Below are positions 26,415-34,868 of a stretch of 64,000 nt of DNA, one piece after another. Position 1 is the first letter of the stretch. Every line of letters starts with the position of its first letter. The notes under the pieces are model-generated. The model saw nothing but the letters and a program-made list of their open reading frames with translations, was not told the DNA's origin and did not search any database. The translations under genes and the position numbers were made by a program. This DNA is from Chitinophaga lutea (GTDB lineage Bacteria; Bacteroidota; Bacteroidia; Chitinophagales; Chitinophagaceae), in NCBI RefSeq assembly GCF_003813775.1, contig NZ_RPDH01000001.1, forward strand, positions 1,736,001-1,800,000. The letters are read 5' to 3'.

Positions 26415-26415
26415 A

Positions 26416-26763
26416 TTACGGGTTCTCCTTTTTGAGTTTTTCTTCGAATTTTTTGTAAAAATCTGCGGCAAAAGCCCGCAGGTCGTTCGCCTGATCGGCC
26501 CAGGGCGTGGCGCGCTGGTAGGTGTCGGCCATGGTCATCATGGTCTGGTAAAAGAAATCGGCCATTTCGTCCACCATCATTTCTTTCGTCCACAGGTCGA
26601 TGCGCAGCGCGGTTTTGTCTGCCCCGTCCCAGAAAGCCACCATCATGGCCTTGGCTTTATTCATTTTATCCTGCGTGCTGTCTGTAGCCGTCCATTCGAT
26701 CGATTCAGGCACTCTTTGTTCGTCGAGCCCCACCTGGATCTGTATGGTAGATTTCTTTGTCAT
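26416..26763 (-). CDS. gldC: Gliding motility protein GldC
   Basis: A 115-residue protein matching GldC: MTKKSTIQIQVGLDEQRVPE, WTATDSTQ, KAMMVAFWDGADKTALRIDL and a C-terminal lysine-rich helix. GldC contributes to efficient gliding in Flavobacterium; it is not one of the core type IX secretion components, and its mechanism is unknown. The usual neighbour gldB is absent here. It probably leads the gldC-yqeY-cvpA transcript, with a TATTTTTG -7-like element at 26797-26790. Confidence 0.9.
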   Translation of the reverse strand: MTKKSTIQIQVGLDEQRVPESIEWTATDSTQDKMNKAKAMMVAFWDGADKTALRIDLWTKEMMVDEMADFFYQTMMTMADTYQRATPWADQANDLRAFAADFYKKFEEKLKKENP

Positions 26764-26816
26764 ACTTTTTTATAAATGATTTGAGAGGGCAAAAATAAGC
26801 TTTTGTGCGGGCATGT

Positions 26817-27884
26817 TCAGATAATGCTGCCACCGAGGGCCTTTGCGGCTTCTTCCCAGCCCGGCACCCGGGTGATATGGGCGAGTAACCGGCCCCGGAG
26901 CAGTTCGTCTTTGTACAACGCGCCCATCTTCTCGGAAAGGTCGGTAATATCGGCCGGGAGGGCGTTAAGCGCGGCGTCTCCGCCGGCTTCGGGCGCGGCG
27001 CCGGCATACAGCGCCACTACCGGTACGTCGCACCGCTGTGCCGCATACACGGGTACAGCGAGACCATCGGCCCCGGCGGTATGCACCAGGGCATAAGAGG
27101 CGGCCACCAGCCGGGCCAGCGTTTCATCGTCGGGCTCCTGCACCCATATCACGTCGTCGCGGAACTTATAGGAGTGCAGCGCTTCGGCGATGTCTTCCCC
27201 GGCATCGGTCATCTGCCCGGCCAGCACGAGCTTTACGCTCGACAGCAGCCGCTTCTTCAGCATGGAAAAAGCTTTCAGAAGCGGAATGATGTTATTGGAA
27301 GGGTCGATGCTGCCCAGCGCAATGAAGTACTCCATGCCGCTGGCAAACTCGCGTTTGATGTCTTCCCTTTCTTCCCAGTTGACGGGTTTGAACACGTCCG
27401 CCACACCGGGCTGCAGTTGCAGGGTGCGCCCGTCGAGCCCGCCGAACCGCTGGTTGAGCTGCTCGCGCATGAACGCGGAAAACAACGCGATACCGGTGTA
27501 CCGGCGGATGTTTTTGGAAGCGGATACGGTATCGAGCACCGCGGCATCCCGGGTCAGCAGCAGGTGGGCGGGCATGCCTTCCGGCACGGGCAGCACATCG
27601 TCGATGCACAGTATTTTGTCTGCCCTGAGTTTTTTCAGCTGACGCGGCCACTGCATTTCCCGCCAGAGGTAACGCCCGAGCTTTCCGCCTGCCAGCGGCT
27701 TCAGTTCCACTATCCGTGCGTTGGCAGGCAAAGGGCGCTGCGGCGGCAGGGGGCGGTTATTGATCAGCACGAACTCCACATCGGGGTGCAGCCGGCACAG
27801 GTTGTATAATATTTCGGTCCGCACATTCCCGGTGTCTGCAAGTCTGTCTTGCAGCAGGGGTACGGCATTGATGGCTATTCTCAT
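26817..27884 (-). CDS. Glycosyltransferase, GT4-like
   Basis: A 355-residue GT-B glycosyltransferase. The N-terminal half begins MRIAINAVPLLQ, and the C-terminal nucleotide-sugar domain has FIALGSIDPSNNIIPLLKAF, KLVLAGQ and the region VWVQEPDDETLARLVAASYALVHTA-like, here with a degenerate donor-binding E-x7-E motif (no clear EGFGLP). No signal peptide. It might act on envelope glycans, but donor and acceptor are not identifiable. A TAGGTTTG -7 match lies at 27916-27909, directly upstream. Confidence 0.78.
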   Translation of the reverse strand: MRIAINAVPLLQDRLADTGNVRTEILYNLCRLHPDVEFVLINNRPLPPQRPLPANARIVELKPLAGGKLGRYLWREMQWPRQLKKLRADKILCIDDVLPVPEGMPAHLLLTRDAAVLDTVSASKNIRRYTGIALFSAFMREQLNQRFGGLDGRTLQLQPGVADVFKPVNWEEREDIKREFASGMEYFIALGSIDPSNNIIPLLKAFSMLKKRLLSSVKLVLAGQMTDAGEDIAEALHSYKFRDDVIWVQEPDDETLARLVAASYALVHTAGADGLAVPVYAAQRCDVPVVALYAGAAPEAGGDAALNALPADITDLSEKMGALYKDELLRGRLLAHITRVPGWEEAAKALGGSII

Positions 27885-27936
27885 GTTCAGATCCGGTTCG
27901 AAAGATCACAAACCTATGGAAAATATGGAAAAGAAA

Positions 27937-27968
27937 GGCCTGTTCTCCGCGGTGGCAGGAAACAGGCC
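27937..27968 (-). terminator. Possible terminator after the small lipoprotein gene
   Basis: GGCCTGTT (27937-27944) is complementary to AACAGGCC (27961-27968) with a 16-base loop. On the minus strand it is followed by TTTCTTTTC. It lies about 20 bases past the stop of the lipoprotein gene. Confidence 0.5.
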
Positions 27969-27988
27969 GGTCATATTTTTCATGCCGT

Positions 27989-28426
27989 TCAGGGCGCTTT
28001 GTTCAGCACGCCGAAGCGGAATTGTTTGCTATTGGAAGGTTTGGTTTTGGACGTAACGGTCACCACGATGCTGGCCACTTTCAGGCTGGGCAGGTTGATG
28101 AGCGTCACAGTCGTTTCGGGCGTGGTGCTGACGAACGCCGGGTTCTGTGGGATGGGCTGCCCCGCGGGGTCCAGTGCGGTAACGGTGATGGTCACCCCGG
28201 ACGGCGGCGCCGGCGTGGAGGTGATTTTCACCTTGATAGCCAGTGTGGCGCCCTGTGCGGCGTTCCGGTCTTCATTCAGGTAAATATCGGGTATCGTGGC
28301 CACCAGTTCAGCTTCCTGGGCGGGGGGATCGACGGGATCGGGCACGTCTTTCTTTTTCTTTTTACAGCCCGCAGCCACCAGCAGGCAGGCAGCGAAGAAA
28401 ACCAGCAAATATTGTTTACAGGGCAT
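27989..28426 (-). CDS. Hypothetical lipoprotein with Ig-like region
   Basis: A 145-residue predicted lipoprotein: signal peptide ending in the lipobox LVAAGC (Cys21), then a run of five lysines and a Pro-rich linker (about 27-38), followed by a beta-rich, Thr/Val-rich domain (TLAIKVKITSTPAPPSGVTI, TVTSKTK) that looks Ig-like or cadherin-like. No enzymatic motif. It was not assigned to a known family; surface or periplasmic attachment is inferred from the lipobox. Confidence 0.7.
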   Translation of the reverse strand: MPCKQYLLVFFAACLLVAAGCKKKKKDVPDPVDPPAQEAELVATIPDIYLNEDRNAAQGATLAIKVKITSTPAPPSGVTITVTALDPAGQPIPQNPAFVSTTPETTVTLINLPSLKVASIVVTVTSKTKPSNSKQFRFGVLNKAP

Positions 28427-28486
28427 AGACGATATGGTTCAGTATCCCGAAATTATAACAAATAACGCTTCTATTCAAATTATTTC

Positions 28487-29629
28487 TTATATGCGGCCCT
28501 TCACGTCCATCGCGTCTCTCAGGCCGTTCCCCAACAGGTTGAACGCCAGTACCAGGAGCATGATGGCGAAGCCGGGCGCGAGTGCCAGCAGGGGATTGTG
28601 GGTGATGATGAAGTTGTAGTTTTCTTTGATCATCAGCCCCCACGACGGCTGCGGGGGCTGTACGCCCACGCCGAGGAAGCTGAGGCCGGCCTCCACCACG
28701 ATGGCGGTGGCGAAATTGCCGGCGGCCACGACCATAACGGGGCCGAGGATGTTGGGCAAAATGTGACGGGAGATGGTGCGCACATGGCCGTACCCGAGCG
28801 CCCTGGTGGCTTCCACGAATTGCAGCTCGCGCAGGCCCAGCACCTGGCCGCGGATAATACGGGCCACGCTCACCCACATGGTGAGGCCAACGGCCACGAA
28901 CACCTGCCAGAAACCTTTGCCGAGCGCCAGCGTGATGGCGAAAACCAGCAGCAGCGTGGGCACGCTCCAGATCACGTTGATGAGCCACATCACCGCATCG
29001 TCCGTTACGCCCCGGAAGTAGCCGGCCACGGCGCCGAGGAAAATACCGATGGTGAGGGAAATGATCACGGCGATGCTGCCTACGCTGAGACTTACGCGCG
29101 TGCCAACGAGCAGGCGGCTGAGAATGTCGCGGCCGAATTTGTCTGTGCCCAGCCAGTAACGGCGCGTTTGCAGATGTTCTTCGCGCACGGTTTGCTGCGC
29201 GGCGGGCAGGTCGGTGATAACGCTGTCTTTTCCGTACAGCACCTGCGCCAGTGCGTAACTTTGGGTCAGCGTGGTGGCTTCATCCACGTATTGCTCCACG
29301 CGGATCGAGTCGCCGGCGAAGGCCCAGCCTTTCAGCGGAATGACGGTGACGGCGGCTTCCTGCCCGTACACGAGGCGGTGAAACCAGCTGCGCCGCGGAG
29401 GTTCCTGCGCCTTCCGCAACGCCAGCATGTCGATTTTGAAACCGGGTTTCTGCCCGCTGATTTCGAGCACCATGCCGTTGGCGTAAGGCGTATGATCCGG
29501 GGCGATGAAGTAGGCAAAGATGCCGGCCAGCAGGGCCAGCGCAATCACCACCAAACCGGCCATAGCACCTTTGTTACGCCGTAAGCGCTTCCATGCCTGC
29601 TGTTGAAAAGATGATGCGGAACTGCTCAT
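28487..29629 (-). CDS. ABC transporter permease, DppC/OppC type
   Basis: A 380-residue permease of the dipeptide/oligopeptide/nickel group. After an N-terminal membrane helix (about 22-42) comes a periplasmic insertion of about 130 residues, then YWLGTDKFGRDILSRLLVGTRVSL and the permease core with five helices and the EAA-loop region REAL-like (LRELQFVEATRALGYGHVRTI). No partner permease, ATPase or binding protein is adjacent, so the rest of the transporter must be encoded elsewhere. The large insertion is longer than in Escherichia coli DppC. Confidence 0.88.
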   Translation of the reverse strand: MSSSASSFQQQAWKRLRRNKGAMAGLVVIALALLAGIFAYFIAPDHTPYANGMVLEISGQKPGFKIDMLALRKAQEPPRRSWFHRLVYGQEAAVTVIPLKGWAFAGDSIRVEQYVDEATTLTQSYALAQVLYGKDSVITDLPAAQQTVREEHLQTRRYWLGTDKFGRDILSRLLVGTRVSLSVGSIAVIISLTIGIFLGAVAGYFRGVTDDAVMWLINVIWSVPTLLLVFAITLALGKGFWQVFVAVGLTMWVSVARIIRGQVLGLRELQFVEATRALGYGHVRTISRHILPNILGPVMVVAAGNFATAIVVEAGLSFLGVGVQPPQPSWGLMIKENYNFIITHNPLLALAPGFAIMLLVLAFNLLGNGLRDAMDVKGRI

Positions 29630-29846
29630 GAGGCCTACAAGTTAAAGCAATCGGGCGAATTTTCCCTGCGCGGAGGTTCATTTATCCGTGTCCGTTAGCA
29701 ACCTTTCATATCACACGAATCTCAACGCTGCAGCGAAAATGCAGTATTTCTATGAATGCAAAATAGCGTAATTTATAGCGAGAGACACAGTAACGCTTAA
29801 GGACAAGATTGTAACCATTATATATTAACCATTAAACACACAGTTT

Positions 29847-30839
29847 ATGCTATCCCTTCAACTCCCGCAGATCTACTGCCCGTTCCCTTCTATGCTCAAT
29901 CCCTTCGCCAAAGAAGCTGAAAAACACACCGCCGACTGGGTAAGCCGCTTTGAGTTGGTTAAATCTGAAAAAGCCTGGGAGCGTTTCCGCCGGGCTAAAT
30001 TCGCCATGCTGTCCGCCAGGGCCTTCCCCACGGCAGGCCGGTTCGAGCTTTGCATCGCAGCGGAATTCAACACCTGGTTGTTTTTGCTCGACGACAAAAA
30101 CGACGAATCGATGTTCGGAAAGCTGGATTACCTCCAAATGGTGCATTCGTTCGTGACCATGATCCTGCAGAACAACGTGGTGGTGGCGCCCGACGAAGGC
30201 ATGCCGCTGGCCAACAGTTTCGCCGATCTGTGGAAACGCATGAAACGCATCGGCAGCGCCGCCTGGCAAAAACGTTTCGTCAAAAGCATGACGGACTACC
30301 TCGACGCGTGCCTTTGGGAAGTGGAAAACCGCATCCAGCACAAAGCACCGGCCGTAGCGGACTACATCGAGAAACGCCCTTACACGGGCGCCCTCTTTGC
30401 AGACATTGAGCTCATCGAAGTACTGGAAAGCATCTATCTGCCGGACGAAGTACGCACCCACGAAACCGTGGTGCAGCTGTCGCTCGCCTGCAACAACGTG
30501 GTATGCTGGGCCAACGACCTGTTTTCGTTTGACAAGGAACGCCGCCAGGGCGACGTGCACAACCTGGTAGTGGTTTTAAAAGAAGAAAGGGGGCTGACGC
30601 TGGAAGCCGCCATCAACGAGGCCGCCCGCATGCACGATGCGGAAGTGCGGCGCTTTATTTCCCTCAGCGAATCGCTGCCCGCCTTCGGCGAAGAAACGAA
30701 CGACGAGCTGCAGCGCTACATTACCGTTCTGAAAGCATGGATGAGAGCAAATCTTGACTGGAGCTTCGGCGACACCGCACGTTACCGGATGAACATCACT
30801 GAAACTGCCAGCGGTAACTGGGCGATTTCACGCCTGTAA
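29847..30839 (+). CDS. Class I terpene synthase
   Basis: A 330-residue single-domain terpene cyclase. The metal-binding motif is LLDDKNDE (Asp82-Asp83-x-x-Asp86), the NSE triad is NDLFSFDKE (Asn223, Ser227, Glu231), the pyrophosphate sensor is probably Arg177 (EKRPYTGA) and an Arg-Tyr pair (312-313) lies near the C terminus. All parts needed for ionising a prenyl diphosphate are present, so it should be active; the product (sesqui- or diterpene) cannot be deduced. It stands alone, with no prenyl synthase, P450 or methyltransferase adjacent. It is divergent from the ABC permease. Confidence 0.9.
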   Translation: MLSLQLPQIYCPFPSMLNPFAKEAEKHTADWVSRFELVKSEKAWERFRRAKFAMLSARAFPTAGRFELCIAAEFNTWLFLLDDKNDESMFGKLDYLQMVHSFVTMILQNNVVVAPDEGMPLANSFADLWKRMKRIGSAAWQKRFVKSMTDYLDACLWEVENRIQHKAPAVADYIEKRPYTGALFADIELIEVLESIYLPDEVRTHETVVQLSLACNNVVCWANDLFSFDKERRQGDVHNLVVVLKEERGLTLEAAINEAARMHDAEVRRFISLSESLPAFGEETNDELQRYITVLKAWMRANLDWSFGDTARYRMNITETASGNWAISRL

Positions 30840-30860
30840 AGAAACCGGCCGGAAGGGGCG

Positions 30861-32006
30861 CTATTTTACCTGGCGTCCCTTCCATTCATACGATCCAAAC
30901 TTGCCCAACCATCCCGCCGCTACTACGTAGACGATGTGGAACGGTTGTCCCGGTACGAACCAGGCCAGCAGGTTCAGCTTATTGAAGAAGGCCGCCACGG
31001 GGGCCAGGAAAAAGAGCTCGAGCACAACTTTGTATACCAGGATGCCCAGCAGCCAGGGCCAGAGCAGCGGGTTGAAGATCGCCACCAGCGCCAGCAGCAC
31101 GAGAATCACGTTCCAGATGTACACGAGCACCAGTACACGGGTGATCCTTTTGTCTTCATACTTGTCCGCCTTGGACGACCAGCGGATGCGCTGCTGCATG
31201 AAGCCCGACACCGTATCTACCGGCAGCGTGCGCACGATGGCGTCGCGGCTTTTCAGGTACATCACCCCGTCCGGGTAAGCGTGATAGATTTTATACATGA
31301 GCAGCATATCGTCGCCGGAAGCAATCATATCGATGCCCGTAAAACCGCCTACTTCTTCGAAGGCCGTTTTTTCGTAGGCGAGGTTGGCGCCGTTGCACAT
31401 GGTGCCCGTTTGCAGGTAGGCCACCGAGCCGGTGATGCCCTGCATGGTCATAAAGTCGAGCGACTGCAGCTTCTTGAAAAAGTCATCCTCGTGATGATAG
31501 GCTACCGGCGCGGCGATGAAGCGGGGATGATATGTTTCGTAAAACTTGACGATGGTTTCCAGCCATTTGGGGCCCATCACACAATCTGCGTCCGTTGTTA
31601 CGATGAGGTGGCCGGAAGCCTGGCTGATGGCCAGTTCGATGGCTTTTTTCTTGTACGAATTGAGCCGTTGCGTTTTGCTGATGTGATCGCTCATGCGGAT
31701 GAGGCGCACGTTGCTGGCCGGGAAATATTTCACGAAGTCCGGCGTACCGTCGTCAGAAAAATCATCCACCACGATCACTTCAAAAAGGTTGGCCGGGTAG
31801 CTCTGCTGTTGCAGGGCTTCGAGCAGGGGCGGCAGGTTCTTTTCCTCATCGCGGGCGGGGATAATGACAGAAACTTTGGTGCTGAAGGTATAAGCATGGG
31901 CAGCGGGGTTGAATGTTTTCAGCCGTCTCCAGCCGTAGCTGTAAGACAGCATCAATATCCCGTATAAAAAAGCGAGTCCTAAAGTGATGATCAATAAAGC
32001 ATTCAT
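30861..32006 (-). CDS. Membrane glycosyltransferase family 2
   Basis: A 381-residue GT-A enzyme with one N-terminal and about three C-terminal membrane segments (about 1-22 and 285-370). Catalytic motifs are VSVIIPARDEEKN, VVDDFSDDGT, TTDADC and QQRIRW, the last being the QxxRW motif of processive or lipid-linked synthases. It is probably an inner-membrane synthase transferring a sugar to a lipid or growing glycan. It starts 7 bases after an alpha/beta hydrolase gene, so these two may act together. Confidence 0.88.
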   Translation of the reverse strand: MNALLIITLGLAFLYGILMLSYSYGWRRLKTFNPAAHAYTFSTKVSVIIPARDEEKNLPPLLEALQQQSYPANLFEVIVVDDFSDDGTPDFVKYFPASNVRLIRMSDHISKTQRLNSYKKKAIELAISQASGHLIVTTDADCVMGPKWLETIVKFYETYHPRFIAAPVAYHHEDDFFKKLQSLDFMTMQGITGSVAYLQTGTMCNGANLAYEKTAFEEVGGFTGIDMIASGDDMLLMYKIYHAYPDGVMYLKSRDAIVRTLPVDTVSGFMQQRIRWSSKADKYEDKRITRVLVLVYIWNVILVLLALVAIFNPLLWPWLLGILVYKVVLELFFLAPVAAFFNKLNLLAWFVPGQPFHIVYVVAAGWLGKFGSYEWKGRQVK

Positions 32007-32013
32007 GCGCTTA

Positions 32014-32817
32014 CTAGCTCCTGATGTTTTTTCTGATGATAAATCCTAATTCTTCCGATAATAATTGATGCCCTTTCTCCAGTACCAGTATTTTGCAGGG
32101 GAACGAACCGTCTGCAAACCGTTCTCCGATCACGGGAGGAATCACCCGGTCGTACCTGCCGAACGCCAGTACCGTATCGATCCCATACTGTGCCATCAGC
32201 TTTTTGCAGTGTTTCACCCGGGGCATCATCCTTCGCATGATGGTCCATACGTTGTAGACGAGCAGCCGTTTTTCCGGCTTATCCATTCTGTGGTAAGCGA
32301 ATTTGTACACACTTTCATTCAGGAACCCCCAACGCCGCCATAAGGTAAGCAACCGGAAAAACACAGCCGGGTGGTGGGTATTGTACGAAAAGATCCGGTT
32401 CCCCAATCTGGTTTGGGTAGCGAACATATGCCAGGGGTTGTTCTTGAGACCGTCCGGCGCAACCAGTACGAGGTGCTTTACCCGCGAAGCCAGCTGTTCA
32501 ATGATACACAAAGCCAGTCTTCCTCCCATACTATAACCCATAAGGGAGAAAGTTTGTTTGCCGAATTTTTCCAATATTTTTTCCGTCAGCGCCGTCAGGT
32601 CTGTTTTCTCCAGCGGCCGGTTTTCCCTCCAGACGGTGTTTCCGTGAAAGGGCATATCTAACGCAACGATAGTGAATATATTGCCCAAACCCGCCTCCAT
32701 ACAACGAAAGTGCGATGCCCGCTCACCGAAACCGTGGAAGCAGATCAGCAATTCCTCCCCCGATCCGGTAACGCTCCCGGAAAACTCGCTTTGCTGGTAT
32801 GAGAGTAAAAATTCCAT
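32014..32817 (-). CDS. Alpha/beta-fold hydrolase
   Basis: A 267-residue alpha/beta hydrolase. ICFHGFGERASHF provides the oxyanion hole, Ser96 in GYSMGG is the nucleophile, and LAFGRYDRVIPP and the C-terminal EKGHQLLSEE hold the probable Asp and His. No signal peptide is seen. It is translated just before the GT2 gene (7 bases apart), suggesting lipid or glycolipid processing, which is only an inference. Confidence 0.85.
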   Translation of the reverse strand: MEFLLSYQQSEFSGSVTGSGEELLICFHGFGERASHFRCMEAGLGNIFTIVALDMPFHGNTVWRENRPLEKTDLTALTEKILEKFGKQTFSLMGYSMGGRLALCIIEQLASRVKHLVLVAPDGLKNNPWHMFATQTRLGNRIFSYNTHHPAVFFRLLTLWRRWGFLNESVYKFAYHRMDKPEKRLLVYNVWTIMRRMMPRVKHCKKLMAQYGIDTVLAFGRYDRVIPPVIGERFADGSFPCKILVLEKGHQLLSEELGFIIRKNIRS

Positions 32818-32905
32818 ATCTGTCCCTCAACGGGGGAACAATTTTAAACAACTTTTGCCAATTGCTATAATCTCGGTAAATTACGAGTAGACTAAAATAC
32901 GCAAG

Positions 32906-34702
32906 ATGGAAACCGCAGTAAACAGCAAAGCTGCCCTCAAAGGTGCAGAGTTCCTCGTGAAAGAGAGTTCGCCTGCCGACATTTTTATCCCGGAAGATTT
33001 TTCGGAAGAGCAGGCTATGATCCGTGAAATGGCCGAACAATTTGTTGCCAAAGAAGTAACGCCCGTGCTGGAGCGGCTCGATAAGCTGGAGGAGGGCCTG
33101 ATGCCTTCCCTGCTGGAGAAGGCCGGCGAACAGGGCCTGCTGGGTGCTGCTTTTCCGGAAGCGTACGGCGGTCTCGGCAAAGACTTTATCACCGCCACCC
33201 TCATCAATGAAGCGCTCGGCGCAGGGCATTCCTTTTCCGTGGCCATGGCCGCGCATACCGGCATCGGCTCGCTGCCCATCCTTTATTTCGGTACCGACGC
33301 ACAGAAGGAAAAATATATTCCCAAACTGGCCACCGGCGAAATGAAAGGCGCTTACGCCCTTACGGAGCCCAACTCCGGCTCCGACGCCCTGAGCGCCAAA
33401 ACCACCGCCAGGCTCACGGAAGACGGGAAACACTACCTGCTCAACGGGCAGAAAATATGGATCACCAACTCCGGCTTCGCCGACGTGTTCACCGTTTTCG
33501 CGAAAATAGACGGCGATAAATTCACCGCCTTCATCGTCGATAAAGGCACGCCGGGCTTTACGCTGGGCGTGGAAGAACATAAAATGGGCATCAAAGGCTC
33601 CTCCACCCGCCAGATCTATTTCCAGGACGCGAAGGTGCCCGTGGAAAATGTACTGGGAGAAATCGGCAAAGGTCACCTTATTGCGTTCAACATCCTCAAC
33701 ATCGGCCGCCTGAAACTCTGCGCCGCGGCGCAGGGCGGCGCCAAAGGCAGCCTGGACATCACCATCCAGTACGCCAATACCCGCGAACAGTTCAAACAGC
33801 CCATCGCCAAATTCGGCGCCATCCAGCATAAACTGGCGGAAATGGCTATCCGCATCTGGGTATGCGAATCCGCCCTTTACCGCACCGCGCAGCTGATCGA
33901 CCAGAAAGAACATGAGCTGCTGGCGGAAGGCAAATCCTTCGGCGAAGCCTCCCTCGGCGCCGCGGAAGAATACGCCGTGGAATGCGCCATGCTGAAAGTA
34001 AACGGTTCCGAAGTGCTGGATTATGTAGTGGATGAAGGCGTGCAGATACATGGCGGCAACGGGTTCAGCGACGAATACGTGATTTCGAAAGCCTACCGCG
34101 ATTCCCGCATCAACCGCATCTTCGAAGGCACCAACGAAATCAACCGCCTGCTGACGCTCGACATGACGCTCAAGCGCGCCATGAAGGGCCGCCTCGACCT
34201 GATGACGCCGGCCACCAACGTAATGAAGGAACTGATGAGCATTCCCGACTTCGGCAGCGACGATGAAGATGCTTTCGCCAAGGAAAAGAAACTCGTCGCC
34301 AATATGAAAAAGGCCATCCTCATGGCTGCCGGCGGCGCCGTACAGAAACTGATGATGAAGCTCGACACCGAGCAGGAAATACTGATGAACATCGCAGACA
34401 TGGCCATCGAAACCTTCGTGTGCGAAAGCGCCCTGCTGCGCCTCATCAAACTCACGGAACAAAAAGGGGCCGATGCCGTATCGCTGCAGGCGGATATGGT
34501 GCGCACCTATCTCAACGACGCGGCCGACCGCGTCAACAAATCCGGCAAAGACGCCATCAACGGCTTCGCGGAAGGCGACGAACAGCGCATGATGCTGCTG
34601 GGGCTGAAACGTTTCACCAAAACGGAGCCTTTCAACAGCAAGGAAGCACGCCGTCGCATCGCAGCCAAACTGATCGCGGACAACCGGTATACGTTTTCGT
34701 GA
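32906..34702 (+). CDS. Acyl-CoA dehydrogenase with C-terminal extension
   Basis: A 598-residue FAD enzyme that introduces the alpha-beta double bond in acyl-CoA during fatty acid beta-oxidation. Family segments are YALTEPNSGSDAL, IWITNSGFADVF, GIKGSSTRQIYF and the catalytic loop INRIFEGTNEINRL. About 190 extra C-terminal residues make it long, like VLCAD/ACAD9-type enzymes rather than short-chain ones. The stretch upstream has TTG, 19 bases and TAAATTAC, a partial promoter match. A strong terminator follows 114 bases past the stop. Confidence 0.93.
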   Translation: METAVNSKAALKGAEFLVKESSPADIFIPEDFSEEQAMIREMAEQFVAKEVTPVLERLDKLEEGLMPSLLEKAGEQGLLGAAFPEAYGGLGKDFITATLINEALGAGHSFSVAMAAHTGIGSLPILYFGTDAQKEKYIPKLATGEMKGAYALTEPNSGSDALSAKTTARLTEDGKHYLLNGQKIWITNSGFADVFTVFAKIDGDKFTAFIVDKGTPGFTLGVEEHKMGIKGSSTRQIYFQDAKVPVENVLGEIGKGHLIAFNILNIGRLKLCAAAQGGAKGSLDITIQYANTREQFKQPIAKFGAIQHKLAEMAIRIWVCESALYRTAQLIDQKEHELLAEGKSFGEASLGAAEEYAVECAMLKVNGSEVLDYVVDEGVQIHGGNGFSDEYVISKAYRDSRINRIFEGTNEINRLLTLDMTLKRAMKGRLDLMTPATNVMKELMSIPDFGSDDEDAFAKEKKLVANMKKAILMAAGGAVQKLMMKLDTEQEILMNIADMAIETFVCESALLRLIKLTEQKGADAVSLQADMVRTYLNDAADRVNKSGKDAINGFAEGDEQRMMLLGLKRFTKTEPFNSKEARRRIAAKLIADNRYTFS

Positions 34703-34816
34703 TAAGCGGCATGGCTGCGCAAAACACATCGGACAATTTGTTCAAATGATGAACGGGCATTGCGATTAGCTGCAAATTGCGATCTTTACAACCGAAAGTT
34801 ATACGATATAACTGCA

Positions 34817-34846
34817 GGGAACAGGGCTTACCCTGTTCCCTCTTTT
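34817..34846 (+). terminator. Terminator after acyl-CoA dehydrogenase
   Basis: GGGAACAGGG (34817-34826) pairs with CCCTGTTCCC (34831-34840) across a 4-base loop and is followed by TCTTTTTT. It lies 22 bases before the next gene, so that gene needs its own start signal or readthrough. Confidence 0.88.
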
Positions 34847-34868
34847 TTAGGATTAATACAGAGCGTCT

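Noticed and set aside
32723..34729. Long antisense open frame (668 residues)
   Set aside because: It lies opposite the acyl-CoA dehydrogenase gene and its composition is His/Phe/Gly-rich, as expected for a shadow of a GC-rich gene.
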